Positions 7,407 to 18,000 are shown, counted from the stretch's first letter. The stretch is 42,514 bases of DNA from an uncultured Lachnospiraceae bacterium (GCA_910578825.1 CAJTSB010000023.1:1-42514), one strand, 5' to 3'. Made by a program: numbers and translations. The notes: generated by a model from the sequence alone, not told the origin.

Positions 7407-9063
7407 TGTAAAAGAGTATGCACAGGCACTTGACAGTTTCATCATACAGATGGAAAAGATTCAGGATGTAATTAATCCTGACATTCAGGGGGCGATGGAG
7501 GGTTTATGTCAGGTACTCAGGATTGCAAAGGTAGAGGCTGATTTCTATGAAAATCTGGGTTACGAAGAACAGAAATGGGGAGGACGCGCAGTATTCTACC
7601 ATGAGGGAGAGTGTGATACGGACAGAGGCATCACCTACAGGGAATGGACCGAAGAGGGAAATCTGATGCAGTATGGAATTTATCCTTATCAGGGAGGGGA
7701 AGACTGGAGTGAGACGGAACATCAGAAGATTGAGGTATTTCTGAAGATATTTCTCGCGTTCAATGGACGTATCCGCATGCAGCAGGTGGTGGAACGGCTC
7801 ACGTTCCGCGACCAGGAGCTTGGTATGTACAATATGGCCTGGTTTATGAAAAAGACGAATCTGATTATATCGCAGGGAGAAATTGGCAAATATGCGTCAT
7901 GTCAGTTTAATATGCGTCATTTTTCTGTGATTAATCAACGGATTGGACGTGAACGTGCAAGCCGGGTGCTGGGAAAGTTTGTCCGTCAGTTTCAGGCTAT
8001 GCTAAGTAATCAGGAAATGGTCTGCCGGGTAGGCGGGGACAATTTTATAGCGTTGTTCTTAAAGAGCAGTCTGAACATAGTTATGGAATATTTAAAGGGC
8101 ACGTCAATTGTCTATGATGAGAAAGAGGGAAAGCACGTATGTGTGAAAACGCATGCCGGCTATTATATGATTCCCGCTAATTGCGACAGCGCGGCGAACA
8201 TTGTAGAGTGTCTGGGAACGGCGCTTAATATGGCGCGCAATGTGCGTAAGTCGGAATACGCGTTTTTTGACGCGGAACTGATGCAGGGAATCAGGGTTGG
8301 AAAGATGATTGAGGCGAATTTGCCCGATGCTCTTGAAAAAGAGGAGTTCCATGTGTATTACCAGCCCAAGATTCAATTGAAGAATTATCATCTTGTCGGC
8401 GCAGAGGCGTTGTGCCGTTGGTTTCAGAATGGAAAAGTGGTTGCGCCGGGAGAATTTATCCCTGTTCTGGAGAAGAGCAAGCTGATTTGTATGCTTGATT
8501 TCTATATGCTTGAGCATGTCTGTCGGGATATCCGCAGATGGTTGGACGAGGGGAAAGAAGTGGTTACCGTTTCGGTGAACCTCTCGCGGGTTCATATGGG
8601 GGACATGGATTTGTTGGATAATATTCTTGCAATCGTGGATAAATATCAGGTTCCGCATAAGTATATTGAGATTGAGTTGACCGAGACCGGCACCGATGTG
8701 GAACTCGAACATCTGAAATCATTGGTTTCGGGGTTGCGCCGGGAGGGAATCAGTACGTCCGTGGACGATTTTGGTACAGGTTATTCTTCCATGAATCTGA
8801 TACGGGAGCTGCCCTGGAATGTCATTAAGATTGACAAGAGTTTTCTGCCCGATAAGTCGGACGACAGGCTCAAACGTGTAATGTTCCGGCATCTTGTCTC
8901 GCTGGCGCAGGATATGGAGATTGAATGTATTGTAGAAGGCGTGGAGAATGTTGAGCAGATCAAGCTTTTGAAGGAGAGCAATTGTTTTCTGGCACAGGGG
9001 TTCTATTTCGACCGGCCGCTTGCGGTCAACGATTTCGAAAAGAAACTGGCACAGATTGGCTGA
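7396..9063 (+). CDS. Cyclic-di-GMP phosphodiesterase: degenerate GGDEF plus intact EAL
   Basis: A 555-aa soluble protein. The N-terminal 125 residues have no clear fold assignment. A GGDEF domain follows (about 145-290), but its signature is G213-G-D-N-F and the metal-binding FDxDxFKxIND stretch reads FNMRHFSVINQ, so cyclase activity is unlikely. The EAL domain (about 310-550) keeps the catalytic set: E337-A-L (GAEALCRW), ELTETG, V456-D-D-F-G-T-G-Y-S-S, KIDKSF, VEGVE and QGF. It should hydrolyse c-di-GMP to pGpG, with the dead GGDEF possibly sensing GTP, as known for some family members. AAGGGGG (7381-7387) 8 nt before ATG 7396 sets the start; the longer frame from 7372 lacks one. It is translationally coupled to the PocR pseudokinase, which may regulate it. 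Confidence 0.9.
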   Translation: MAFDVKEYAQALDSFIIQMEKIQDVINPDIQGAMEGLCQVLRIAKVEADFYENLGYEEQKWGGRAVFYHEGECDTDRGITYREWTEEGNLMQYGIYPYQGGEDWSETEHQKIEVFLKIFLAFNGRIRMQQVVERLTFRDQELGMYNMAWFMKKTNLIISQGEIGKYASCQFNMRHFSVINQRIGRERASRVLGKFVRQFQAMLSNQEMVCRVGGDNFIALFLKSSLNIVMEYLKGTSIVYDEKEGKHVCVKTHAGYYMIPANCDSAANIVECLGTALNMARNVRKSEYAFFDAELMQGIRVGKMIEANLPDALEKEEFHVYYQPKIQLKNYHLVGAEALCRWFQNGKVVAPGEFIPVLEKSKLICMLDFYMLEHVCRDIRRWLDEGKEVVTVSVNLSRVHMGDMDLLDNILAIVDKYQVPHKYIEIELTETGTDVELEHLKSLVSGLRREGISTSVDDFGTGYSSMNLIRELPWNVIKIDKSFLPDKSDDRLKRVMFRHLVSLAQDMEIECIVEGVENVEQIKLLKESNCFLAQGFYFDRPLAVNDFEKKLAQIG

Positions 9064-9145
9064 AGATCAATTGGATTCAGTTTGAAATGAAATCAAATCA
9101 GATTGTAGTTTGATTGAAATATAAATTGGAAGGGAATCAAATTTT

Positions 9146-10912
9146 ATGAGAAAGGTATTAAAGAAACTGGCATCGTATTACAAACCATACATGCCTTTGT
9201 TTCTTGCGGACATGTTTTTTGCTATTGTAGGCGCGGGAATCACGCTTGTGATTCCATTGATTGTGCGATACATTACAAATGAAGTGCTGGCTTTGAATTC
9301 CGGGCAGGCATTTGATAAAATCGTATGGCTTGGTATGGTGATGCTGGCGCTTGTTGCTGTGGAGTGTTTCTGTAATTATTTTATTGCAAATTATGGACAT
9401 GTGATGGGAGCCAGGATTGAGTACGATATGCGCGCGGAAATTTTTGCACATTATCAGAAACTGTCGTTTTCATTTTTTAATAATCAGAAGGTAGGGCAGC
9501 TCCTGTCGCGTATCACGAGTGATTTGTTTGATATCAGCGAGCTTTTACACCATGGACCTGAGGATCTGGTGATTTCTTTTATTAAGATCATCGGGTCTTT
9601 TGTCATTCTAATCCAGATTGATGTAAGGCTTACGCTGATTGCGTTTGCATTTGTACCTGTCATGCTCGTGTATGCGGCTTATTTTAACACCCGGATGAAA
9701 CGTGCGTTTAAGAGAAACCGGGAGAAAATTGCCGATATTAACAGCCGGATTGAGGACAATCTTTCCGGTATCCGCGTGGTGAAATCATTTGCCAATGAGG
9801 ATTTGGAACTTGGGAAATTTGAGGAGGGAAACCGGGCGTTTCTGGCGGCGAAGAAAAACAGTTACTTTTATATGGGCGGCTATCATTCCGGACTGGGCGC
9901 ACTGACAACGCTGATAACGATTGCGGCGCTGATTGCGGGAGCGATGATGATTACAGACGGACAGGTCGATATAGCGGACCTAGTCACGTTCCTGCTTTAT
10001 ATCAATACCTTTACAGATCCTGTGAAAAAGCTGATTACGTTTACGGAGCAATTTCAGAACGGATATACCGGCTATGAGCGTTTTATGGAGATGATGGACA
10101 TTCAGCCGGACATTGAAAATCGACCTGGAGCAGAGGAGCTTACGGCAGTAAAAGGAGATATTTCATTTGACGATGTGTCTTTTCATTATGAGGATCATAC
10201 GGAAACGGTACTTCATCATATCAATCTTGCCGTGCAGGCTGGAGACTACGTTGCGCTGGTCGGTTCTTCCGGAGCGGGAAAGAGTACGCTGTGCAATCTG
10301 ATTCCGCGTTTTTATGATGTGTCTTCCGGAGCGGTGCGCATTGACGGAAGGGATGTACGCGACCTTACCCTGAAGAGTCTGCGTAGCCAGATCGGGATTG
10401 TGCAGCAGGACGTGTATCTGTTTGTTGGAACGGTACTTGAAAATATACGTTATGGGCGGCCGGATGCTACGCGGGAGGAAATTATTGAGGCTGCAAAAAA
10501 TGCAAACGCCCATGAATTTATTATGGCGCTGCCGGATGGATACGATACGGATATTGGACAGCGTGGCGTAAAATTATCGGGAGGACAGAAACAAAGATTG
10601 TCCATAGCCAGGGTATTTTTGAAAAATCCGCCCATACTTATATTTGACGAGGCGACGTCGTCGCTGGATAATGAGAGCGAGCGTGTAGTGCAGGAATCCT
10701 TAGAGAAACTTGCAAAGAACCGTACGACGCTTGTGATCGCCCACAGGCTGTCCACCATCCGCAATGCACAAAAGATTCTGGTATTGACCGACATGGGGAT
10801 TGAGGAAGAGGGCACGCATGAGGAATTATTAAAGAAAAACGGCATTTATGCGAAACTGTACAGCTTACAGTTTGCAGGCAGTTCTGCAAATGGTGAGAGC
10901 GGAACGGTTTGA
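9146..10912 (+). CDS. ABC exporter, fused permease-ATPase half-transporter
   Basis: 588 aa. The N-terminal 310 residues hold about six hydrophobic helices of a type-IV ABC exporter domain. The C-terminal nucleotide-binding domain has Walker A GSSGAGKSTL, the Q-loop, signature LSGGQKQRLS, Walker B ILIFDEATSSLD and the H-loop (IAHRLSTI). Such half-transporters act as homo- or heterodimers and export lipids, drugs or peptides. No second half lies beside it, so a homodimer is likely. The substrate is unknown. The 82-nt gap upstream is AT-rich with a short TCAAA/TTTGA hairpin. The next gene begins within 30 nt of the stop. Confidence 0.93.
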   Translation: MRKVLKKLASYYKPYMPLFLADMFFAIVGAGITLVIPLIVRYITNEVLALNSGQAFDKIVWLGMVMLALVAVECFCNYFIANYGHVMGARIEYDMRAEIFAHYQKLSFSFFNNQKVGQLLSRITSDLFDISELLHHGPEDLVISFIKIIGSFVILIQIDVRLTLIAFAFVPVMLVYAAYFNTRMKRAFKRNREKIADINSRIEDNLSGIRVVKSFANEDLELGKFEEGNRAFLAAKKNSYFYMGGYHSGLGALTTLITIAALIAGAMMITDGQVDIADLVTFLLYINTFTDPVKKLITFTEQFQNGYTGYERFMEMMDIQPDIENRPGAEELTAVKGDISFDDVSFHYEDHTETVLHHINLAVQAGDYVALVGSSGAGKSTLCNLIPRFYDVSSGAVRIDGRDVRDLTLKSLRSQIGIVQQDVYLFVGTVLENIRYGRPDATREEIIEAAKNANAHEFIMALPDGYDTDIGQRGVKLSGGQKQRLSIARVFLKNPPILIFDEATSSLDNESERVVQESLEKLAKNRTTLVIAHRLSTIRNAQKILVLTDMGIEEEGTHEELLKKNGIYAKLYSLQFAGSSANGESGTV

Positions 10913-10939
10913 TTGCAGGATAGGAGATTTTATACTGAT

Positions 10940-11878
10940 ATGGAGATATCATTTCGTAAGATTGAATTGGAAGACAGAGAATTACTTCAGGGATATTTGA
11001 GTCAAAAAACATACCGCAGCTGCGATCTGGTTTTTGCCAATATTTATCTCTGGAGCAGAAAATACCACACAGAGTTTGCGATCGTGGAAAACACGCTGAT
11101 ATTTTGTGGTTTTCAGGAGGATGGGGCGCCAAGCATTACATTTCCCATTGGAGAACAGGGGCAGATAAAAAAGGCGTTGGATCAAATGTTTGCGTGGTTT
11201 GAGGCACAGAATGCAGAAATTCATATGTATGTCGTACAAAAGAAAGAGTTTGAATTGCTGGAAACATGGTACCCGCAGAAATTTGAGATTTCGTATAACC
11301 GCGACTTTGCGGACTATGTATATGAGACAGAGAAACTAACGAGCCTTGCCGGGAAAAAACTCCATAGCAAGCGCAATCATATCAATCGTTTCAAAGAAAG
11401 CAATCCGGACTGGGTGTACGAGCCGATTACTTCAGAAAACGTGGAGGACTGTTTTCAGATGGCGCTTCGTTGGCGTGAGGAAATGCAGTGTGAGCAGGAT
11501 GTGGAGAAACGGGATGAGATGTGCGTTACATTAAATGCGCTGCGTTTGATGGAAGAATTGCATCTGCAGGGTGGACTGCTGAGGGCCAAACCGGGCGGTG
11601 AGGTCATAGCTTTTACGATTGGGGAACCATTAAATCCGGATACGTATGTGGTTCATATCGAGAAGGCGTATGCCGAAATACAGGGTGCATATCCGATGAT
11701 TAATCAGCAATTTGTGGAACATGTGGCGCAGGGATATACGTATGTGAACCGAGAGGAAGATACTGGAGCGGAAGGATTGCGCAAGGCGAAACTTTCTTAT
11801 CGTCCGGCGTTTCTGGTGGAAAAGGGGAATGTGACATTACGCAAAGAATCAGGAGGAATGAGAGATGACAAAGATTGA
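10940..11878 (+). CDS. DUF2156 / phosphatidylglycerol lysyltransferase C-domain-like protein
   Basis: 312 aa. The order of conserved pieces (SCDLVFANIYLW, FCGFQEDG, YNRDFADYVYETEKLTSLAGKKLHSKRNHINRF and a C-terminal AKLSYRPAFLVEK) matches the DUF2156 family. This is a double GNAT-type fold related to the soluble domain of MprF, which moves aminoacyl groups from tRNA to lipids. No membrane helices are present, so it is a stand-alone soluble form of unknown substrate. TTG 10913 would start flush with the ABC gene stop, but ATG 10940 has AGGAG at 10922-10926 and gives the usual MEISFRKIELED start. It overlaps the next gene by 14 nt. Confidence 0.8.
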   Translation: MEISFRKIELEDRELLQGYLSQKTYRSCDLVFANIYLWSRKYHTEFAIVENTLIFCGFQEDGAPSITFPIGEQGQIKKALDQMFAWFEAQNAEIHMYVVQKKEFELLETWYPQKFEISYNRDFADYVYETEKLTSLAGKKLHSKRNHINRFKESNPDWVYEPITSENVEDCFQMALRWREEMQCEQDVEKRDEMCVTLNALRLMEELHLQGGLLRAKPGGEVIAFTIGEPLNPDTYVVHIEKAYAEIQGAYPMINQQFVEHVAQGYTYVNREEDTGAEGLRKAKLSYRPAFLVEKGNVTLRKESGGMRDDKD

Positions 11879-12911
11879 TATTATTTCAGGATTTTTAGGG
11901 GCAGGGAAGACGACGTTCATCAAGAAGATGCTGGAGGACGTCTTTCAGGGAGAGAAGATTGTGCTGATTGAAAATGAGTTTGGGGAGATTGGCATTGACG
12001 GCGGTTTCCTCAAGGATGCGGGAATTGAAATCAGCGAGTTGAATTCCGGTTGTATCTGCTGCTCTCTGGTAGGTGATTTTGGTAAGAATTTAAGGGAAGT
12101 GATGGAGCGTTTTCATCCGGATCGCATTTTGATTGAGCCTTCCGGCGTTGGGAAGTTATCGGATGTAATGAAATCTGTCCGGGAAGTGGAAGAGGAAAAT
12201 GAAGTAAAATTAAATGGAAGAATTACAGTAGTCAATACGCCCAAAGCCACCAAGCAGATGAAAGCGTTCGGAGAATTCTTCAATAACCAGATTGAATACG
12301 CAACAGTAATTGTGTTGAGCCGTACACAGAATATCAAGCCGGAGCAGACGGAGGTTGTGACAGAGGCAATTCGGGAGAAGAATCCGAAAGCGGCAATCAT
12401 TACAACGCCATGGGACGATATAGATGGAAAACAAATTTACAAGGTGATTGAGCAGCAGAAAACCATGGAAGAAGAACTGATGGAAGAGCACGAACATCAC
12501 CACGAGCATGAGCACCACCACGATCACGAGCATCATCACGATCATGAGCATCATCATGACCATGGAGAGGAGTGTACCTGCGGCTGTCACGACCATGAGC
12601 ATCATCACGATCATGAACATCACCATCATCATGCAGACGAGGTATTTACGAGCTGGGGAAAAGAGACGCCCCATGTATTTGAACGTGAGACGATTGAACG
12701 GGCATTAAAGGCGTTTTGTGAGACGCAGGATTATGGAAGTATTCTGCGTGCGAAAGGCATTGTGCCGTGTACGGATGGAGCGTGGATCTACTTTGATATG
12801 GTGGACGGCGAGTATGAACTGCGGACAGGTGAGGCGGATTATACCGGACGGTTATGTGTGATCGGGACGGATATCGAAGATGGAAAACTGATGGAGTTGT
12901 TTGGCTTATAA
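11865..12911 (+). CDS. CobW/COG0523 family metal-chaperone GTPase with His-rich loop
   Basis: 348 aa. The Walker A loop is G9-FLGAGKTT17. The metal-binding CxCC motif is C63-I-C65-C66, and the switch-like stretch ILIEPSGVGKL is typical. Residues about 208-257 are almost pure His with Asp/Glu spacers plus a CTCGC core, an obvious zinc- or nickel-binding store. A CobW C-terminal domain follows. The base-recognition motif NKxD is replaced by S-R-T-Q (VLSRTQN). Family members deliver Zn2+ or other metals to client enzymes using GTP. The ribosome site AGGAGG sits inside the previous gene. The next gene encodes a second CobW-type GTPase, so they probably work together in metal homeostasis. No Zur box was recognised nearby. 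Confidence 0.92.
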   Translation: MTKIDIISGFLGAGKTTFIKKMLEDVFQGEKIVLIENEFGEIGIDGGFLKDAGIEISELNSGCICCSLVGDFGKNLREVMERFHPDRILIEPSGVGKLSDVMKSVREVEEENEVKLNGRITVVNTPKATKQMKAFGEFFNNQIEYATVIVLSRTQNIKPEQTEVVTEAIREKNPKAAIITTPWDDIDGKQIYKVIEQQKTMEEELMEEHEHHHEHEHHHDHEHHHDHEHHHDHGEECTCGCHDHEHHHDHEHHHHHADEVFTSWGKETPHVFERETIERALKAFCETQDYGSILRAKGIVPCTDGAWIYFDMVDGEYELRTGEADYTGRLCVIGTDIEDGKLMELFGL

Positions 12912-12935
12912 TTGTGGAAGGAAGGTTGTGTATAC

Positions 12936-13877
12936 ATGGAAATTCCAGTTTATTTATTTTCCGGATTCATGGACAGCGGCAAGAGTACCCTGATTCGCGA
13001 GACCTTGATAGAAGGGGATTTCGGCGAGGGTGGAAAAACACTTCTGATTCTCTGTGAAGACGGGGAAGTGGAGTTTGATGAGTCGGAACTTGAAAAAGCG
13101 AATGCCCAAATGGTAATGATTGAAGAAGAAGAGGAGTTTACAGCGGCAAAGTTAAAGGAGCTGCAGCGTTCCTGTCAGCCGAGTCAGGTATTTATTGAAT
13201 ACAATGGAACATGGCAGATGGCAACGTTTTTGGAGATGGAGCTGCCGAAGGACTGGATTTTGGTACAGGCGCTTGCTACGGTGGACGCTTCGACGTTTGA
13301 GATGTATCAGGCTAATATGCGGACTATGATGATGGAGCAGTTGTTTGCGGCAGACGTTGTCATTTTCAACCGCTGCAATGATGATACACCCAAAGGAAAA
13401 TTCCGCCGTGCTGTCAAAGTGGTAAATCGCCGTGCGCAGATTGCCTATGAGCGGGAGGACGGCACGATTGATGAGAACGATATGGAAGAACTGCCCTATG
13501 ATCTGAATCAGGATATCATAGAGATTACCGATATGGATTACGGCATCTGGTATATGGATGCACTGGAAGACCCTAAGAAATACGAAGGGAAGAAAGTACG
13601 TTTTCTCGCGCTTGTATACCGTCCGGAGAAGATGAAGAAGGAAGTGCTTGTGCCGGGGCGTTTCGCGATGACCTGCTGTGTGGACGATATGACGTTTATT
13701 GGATTTAAATGCAAGTACAGTAAGGCAGCGGAAATTCCGCACAAATCATGGGTGACCGTTACGGCGGAGATGAAGAGCGAATTTGCGTTGGAATACCGGG
13801 GGAAAGGTCCGGTATTGTATGCTCTGGACATAGAGCCGGCGGAAAAACCGGAGGACGAGTACATTTATTTTAGCTGA
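12936..13877 (+). CDS. CobW-like GTPase fused to a YcgQ/TIGR03943-type C-terminal domain
   Basis: 313 aa. The N-terminal domain is a CobW-like P-loop protein (Walker A G10-FMDSGKS17, LLILCEDGEVEF, ATVDASTFEMY, ADVVIFNRCN) but lacks the CxCC metal motif. The last 120 residues (IIEITDMDYGIWYMDAL..., KYEGKKVRFLALVYRP, RFAMTCCVDD, GFKCKY, YALDIEP) resemble the C-terminal part of YcgQ-type proteins (TIGR03943/DUF1980). In other bacteria these pair with a YcgR permease in zinc-responsive operons. No permease is present here. The start was set at ATG 12936 by the GGAAGGAAGG site (12916-12925); TTG 12912 is the longest frame. It lies 24 nt after the His-rich CobW gene. Confidence 0.82.
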   Translation: MEIPVYLFSGFMDSGKSTLIRETLIEGDFGEGGKTLLILCEDGEVEFDESELEKANAQMVMIEEEEEFTAAKLKELQRSCQPSQVFIEYNGTWQMATFLEMELPKDWILVQALATVDASTFEMYQANMRTMMMEQLFAADVVIFNRCNDDTPKGKFRRAVKVVNRRAQIAYEREDGTIDENDMEELPYDLNQDIIEITDMDYGIWYMDALEDPKKYEGKKVRFLALVYRPEKMKKEVLVPGRFAMTCCVDDMTFIGFKCKYSKAAEIPHKSWVTVTAEMKSEFALEYRGKGPVLYALDIEPAEKPEDEYIYFS

Positions 13878-13890
13878 GAAAGGATGAGGT

Positions 13891-15021
13891 ATGGTTTATA
13901 AGGAGTTTCAGGATTTAAAAATATCTGCGCTTGGAATGGGGGCAATGCGTCTTCCGGTTGTCGATGGGAAGAATGCAGAAATTGACGAGGAGAAGACCGC
14001 CGGGATGGTGGCGTATGCCATGGAGCAGGGTATCAATTACTATGATACGGCATGGGGCTACCACTGTGGGAATTCAGAGCTTGTGATGGGCAGGGTTCTT
14101 AAGAAGTATCCGAGGGAGAAATTTTTCCTTGCCACCAAATTTCCGGGATACGACCTCTCGAACATGGATAAAGTGGAGGAGATTTTTGAACGGCAGCTTG
14201 AAAAATGCGGGGTGGATTATTTTGATTTTTATCTGTTCCACAACGTATGTGAGATGAATATTGACGCGTATCTTGATGAGAAATACCATATTTACGATTA
14301 CCTGATGGAGCAGAAGGAGAACGGGCGCATTCGTCATCTTGGTTTTTCCGCACATGCAAGCTGTGAGGTGATGAAACGTTTCCTTGACGCGTATGGAGCG
14401 CAGATGGAGTTTTGCCAGATACAGCTGAACTGGCTGGACTGGTCGTTTCAGGATGCGAAGGCGAAGATGGAACTGCTTTCCGAATATCAGATACCGGTAT
14501 GGGTGATGGAACCTTTGCGCGGTGGAAGGCTGTGCAACCTGCAGCAGGAGGAAGTGGAGAAATTAAATGCACTCCGCCCGCAGGAGAGTGCTGCCGGTAT
14601 TGCGTTTCGTTTCCTGCAGGCATTGCCACAGGTGGTTGTGACGCTTTCCGGTATGTCTGATTTTGAACAGTTGAAGGAAAATATACGCACGTTTGAGAGT
14701 GAACAGCCCTTGAATCAGGAAGAGTTTGATGCATTGCAGGAGATTGCAGCCGATATGCTGAAATCCAAGACGGTTCCCTGTACATCGTGTCGTTACTGTG
14801 TAAGCCACTGCCCGCAGGGATTGGACATTCCGTCCTTGTTGGGACTTTACAATGAACACAGTTACACGGAAGGCGGATTCATTGCGCCGGCGGCGCTTAT
14901 GGCGGTTCCGGAGGACAAAAAACCGGGCGCATGCGTGGGGTGTCGAAACTGTGAGGCGGTCTGTCCGCAGCAGATTAAGATTTCAGAGGCGATGGCGGAT
15001 TTTGTGAGCAGAATGAAGTAA
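13891..15021 (+). CDS. Aldo/keto reductase with C-terminal 2x[4Fe-4S] ferredoxin domain
   Basis: 376 aa. Residues 1-280 are an aldo/keto reductase TIM barrel: LGMGAMRLPV, the NYYDTAWGYH stretch with the catalytic Asp/Tyr, LATKFPG with the Lys, and YLFHNV with the His. Residues about 295-370 bind two clusters (CTSCRYCVSHCPQG and CVGCRNCEAVCPQQ). This fused type is common in anaerobes and lets ferredoxin electrons, rather than NAD(P)H alone, feed carbonyl reduction. The substrate is unknown. It follows the CobW pair by 13 nt and probably shares the transcript. Confidence 0.93.
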   Translation: MVYKEFQDLKISALGMGAMRLPVVDGKNAEIDEEKTAGMVAYAMEQGINYYDTAWGYHCGNSELVMGRVLKKYPREKFFLATKFPGYDLSNMDKVEEIFERQLEKCGVDYFDFYLFHNVCEMNIDAYLDEKYHIYDYLMEQKENGRIRHLGFSAHASCEVMKRFLDAYGAQMEFCQIQLNWLDWSFQDAKAKMELLSEYQIPVWVMEPLRGGRLCNLQQEEVEKLNALRPQESAAGIAFRFLQALPQVVVTLSGMSDFEQLKENIRTFESEQPLNQEEFDALQEIAADMLKSKTVPCTSCRYCVSHCPQGLDIPSLLGLYNEHSYTEGGFIAPAALMAVPEDKKPGACVGCRNCEAVCPQQIKISEAMADFVSRMK

Positions 15022-15051
15022 ACAAAGGACATTTGCAAAAGGAGCAGGGAT

Positions 15052-18000
15052 ATGGAAAAACGCAGCAGAATCAGGAACATGTTATCATGGCTGTTGTGCC
15101 TTTGTATGGCGTGTTCGGCATTATCATTTCCAATGGGGGGAAGTCTGAAACAGGTAAAGGCGGCTCAGGCAGATTTGCCGGAATTGTTGGCGCATTATCC
15201 GTTGCTTACGGATTTGAAGGACGTTTCCGGAAACGGGTATGACGCAGAAGCGGTGGGAAATCTCCGCTATAACAACGGACTTACATTTCCAGGGAATAAC
15301 GATAGCAGCACGAATTATGCCATGCTTCCGCAAGGTATGCTGGATGGCAAAAATACGCTGACATTTTCCGTATGGCTGAAAAACCGTACCGGGAAGGGAA
15401 ATTACGCAGCGATGAGTTTTTGTTCCCCGGTGGAAAGCGGTGATTCACCTGATTACTGGCTGTTTGTACCCTCGAATCCGGATGGGTTGTTTAAGAATGT
15501 GTTTACAAACAGCGTCAATGTGAAGGAGCCATTTCGAACAGAAGTCGGTGTGACGGCAGGAGATACCACAGGGCTGGAACGCCAGTGGGCCATGTACACG
15601 ATGGTATTGACAGCGGACAGTATTTCTTCTTATCTGAACGGGGAATTGGTGGGTACTGCTGCAAAGTCACGCACAACAAAGGATTTCGGTTCGGATCTTC
15701 TCGTATATCTTGGCAGGTCCGGATATGCAAAGGATAAGGCGTTTGCAGGCTGCATGAAGGATTTGCACATTTATGAGGGCGCTTTGACGCAGGCACAGAT
15801 ACAGGCGCAGTATGAGGCCGGGAGGGCTGCGTATGATGCGGAAAATGAAAGCACGAAACATGAGCCGGAGGGAATCACCGATTACATACCGCAGATTCGC
15901 AGGGAAACGGACGTCTCTTCCGGGCTGCAGCACCCGGGCATCGGCATGTCCGCAGAACAGCTTGAGACCATGCAGCGCCATGTACGTGCCGGGGATGAGC
16001 CATGGCTTAGTGGCTATGGTGCGCTGATCTATAATAATCCCAAATCGTCTTTGAACCCCAGACTCTATTTCCAGGCGGATAACGATATTTTTATCCATAT
16101 TCCGGGACCATGGGCGATTGAGGGCTACAGTAATCCGGGGGAGTTTGTTTCCCAGCGATGCCAGATGGACAGCCTGACGGCGGCGCATCAGGCGTTAATG
16201 TGGTATATTACGGGAAATGAGCAGTACCGCAGGAATGTATTTGCAATTCTTGATAATTTTGGCCTCGTGGAATCAGCGGTTGACCATACGGATTTTCGTT
16301 TTGGGGACGTTGTCTATAATCTCTGTTTTGCGGCTGAAATTTTACGCTATACCGAGTGTGAGAGCGAAGAATTGCAGTGGACGCAGGAGGATACGGATAA
16401 GCTGGTCGGATTTATGAATATTGTGCATAAGTTCTATGATGCCACCTGGTTTTGGATGAATCAGCATAGTTTCAATGTGCTTGGCATGATGGGCGAGTCG
16501 ATATTTACGAACGATGCAGAGATGTATGGGAAGGCTGTGGAGCGCACTCTTGTCAATACGGAAGGCGAGCATGGGGGAAGAAACGGATCCGTCAAATATC
16601 AGATTCGTAAAATGACAAAGAACGATTTGACCGGGGAGACATTAAAGGAACCCAATATTCAGTTGATGGAGATGGGGCGCGACCAGGGACATGCTTACGG
16701 CAATCTGGGCGGTCTGTCGGAACTTGTGGCAAGCATTTATGCGCAGGGGACGCTGGTGGATCCGGAGGACGGCACTATTTCTACCGCGGAAAATGCTGTC
16801 AATCCTTTTGAATTTCAGGATGACCGCCTGCTGGCGGGGGCCTCGTATCTGGCAAAATACCACCTGGGGTATGAGGTGACCTGGATTCCGGCGGACAGCG
16901 GCGTAAGTTCCTCCTCGCCGAATGGAATTTATAAGTCTATCAACGGTTATCCCTGGAAGGGAAATCTCTCAAACTATTATGGAATCGTCTATAATTATTA
17001 TAAATATATCGCCAAGGCGGATATGAATCAGGAAAAATACCGCTATGTGGCGGATGCGTACGAGAGCATTATGCCGGAAGGCGCGTCCGGTGATTTTATC
17101 GCGCTGTCCACGCTTATGTTTACACCGGAGGCAGCGGCGGCAGATGGAATTTTCCGCAAGAAAGATTTCAGCGGCGATACTGGAACTATCAGCCAGACGG
17201 AATATTTCTCCGCGCTTCGCAGAGGGTCCGCCCAGGTCATGAAAGAGGGAGACACCGCTTTTGTGAGGGCTGACGCCACCGGGGAGGGAACGGAGTTCGC
17301 TATCCATCATTTCGGCTATCCGAAAAAAGGGATTGTGGCGCTGAAGGTCAGAAGCAATGGCGACGCGTGTATCCGCCTGGGATGTCAGGAGGCAGACCAT
17401 GACCCGGCGGCGGTTTTTGAGGTGCATGACACCAATGGAGCATGGCAGTCTGTGCTCTATGACCTGTCCGAATCCCAGAATACAGCGGCAAGCATGGTGT
17501 ACTATACGATAACCGGAGACGCCACGCAGGTGGACATGGATTATCTGGAGTTTGACCCTGCACAAACCGTACCAGAGATTCAGGAAATCAGCCATGAAGG
17601 CAGCGTTCTGAGCCAGACGCAAAAGGACGGTGCCGTGAAAGAATATGTTGCCGTGGGAGCGGATTATCAGGCTCAGATTGTCCTTGCAGAGGAAACAGAG
17701 GGTGTTGTTTATGATGTGCTGGGGTTGACGCAAAACGCTGTGATTGACCGGACAAAGGGAAGTTTACATTGGAAACCTGGGGCAGAACTGGCGGGAAAGG
17801 AAGTTACCCTGCACTATCTGGCAAAGAAAAATGGTGCAGTTTCTTATGATAGCAGGAAGGTTTACGTCTATGATAATGTTTATGGACTGTTGGAGGAGTG
17901 TGTCAGGGGAGTTGGCAGCGGGGCTTACGAAAAAGTCTCGGCAGAACAATTTCAAAATGCATATAAGGAGGCGCTTGCAGAGGGAAAACGCTCCTGTGAA

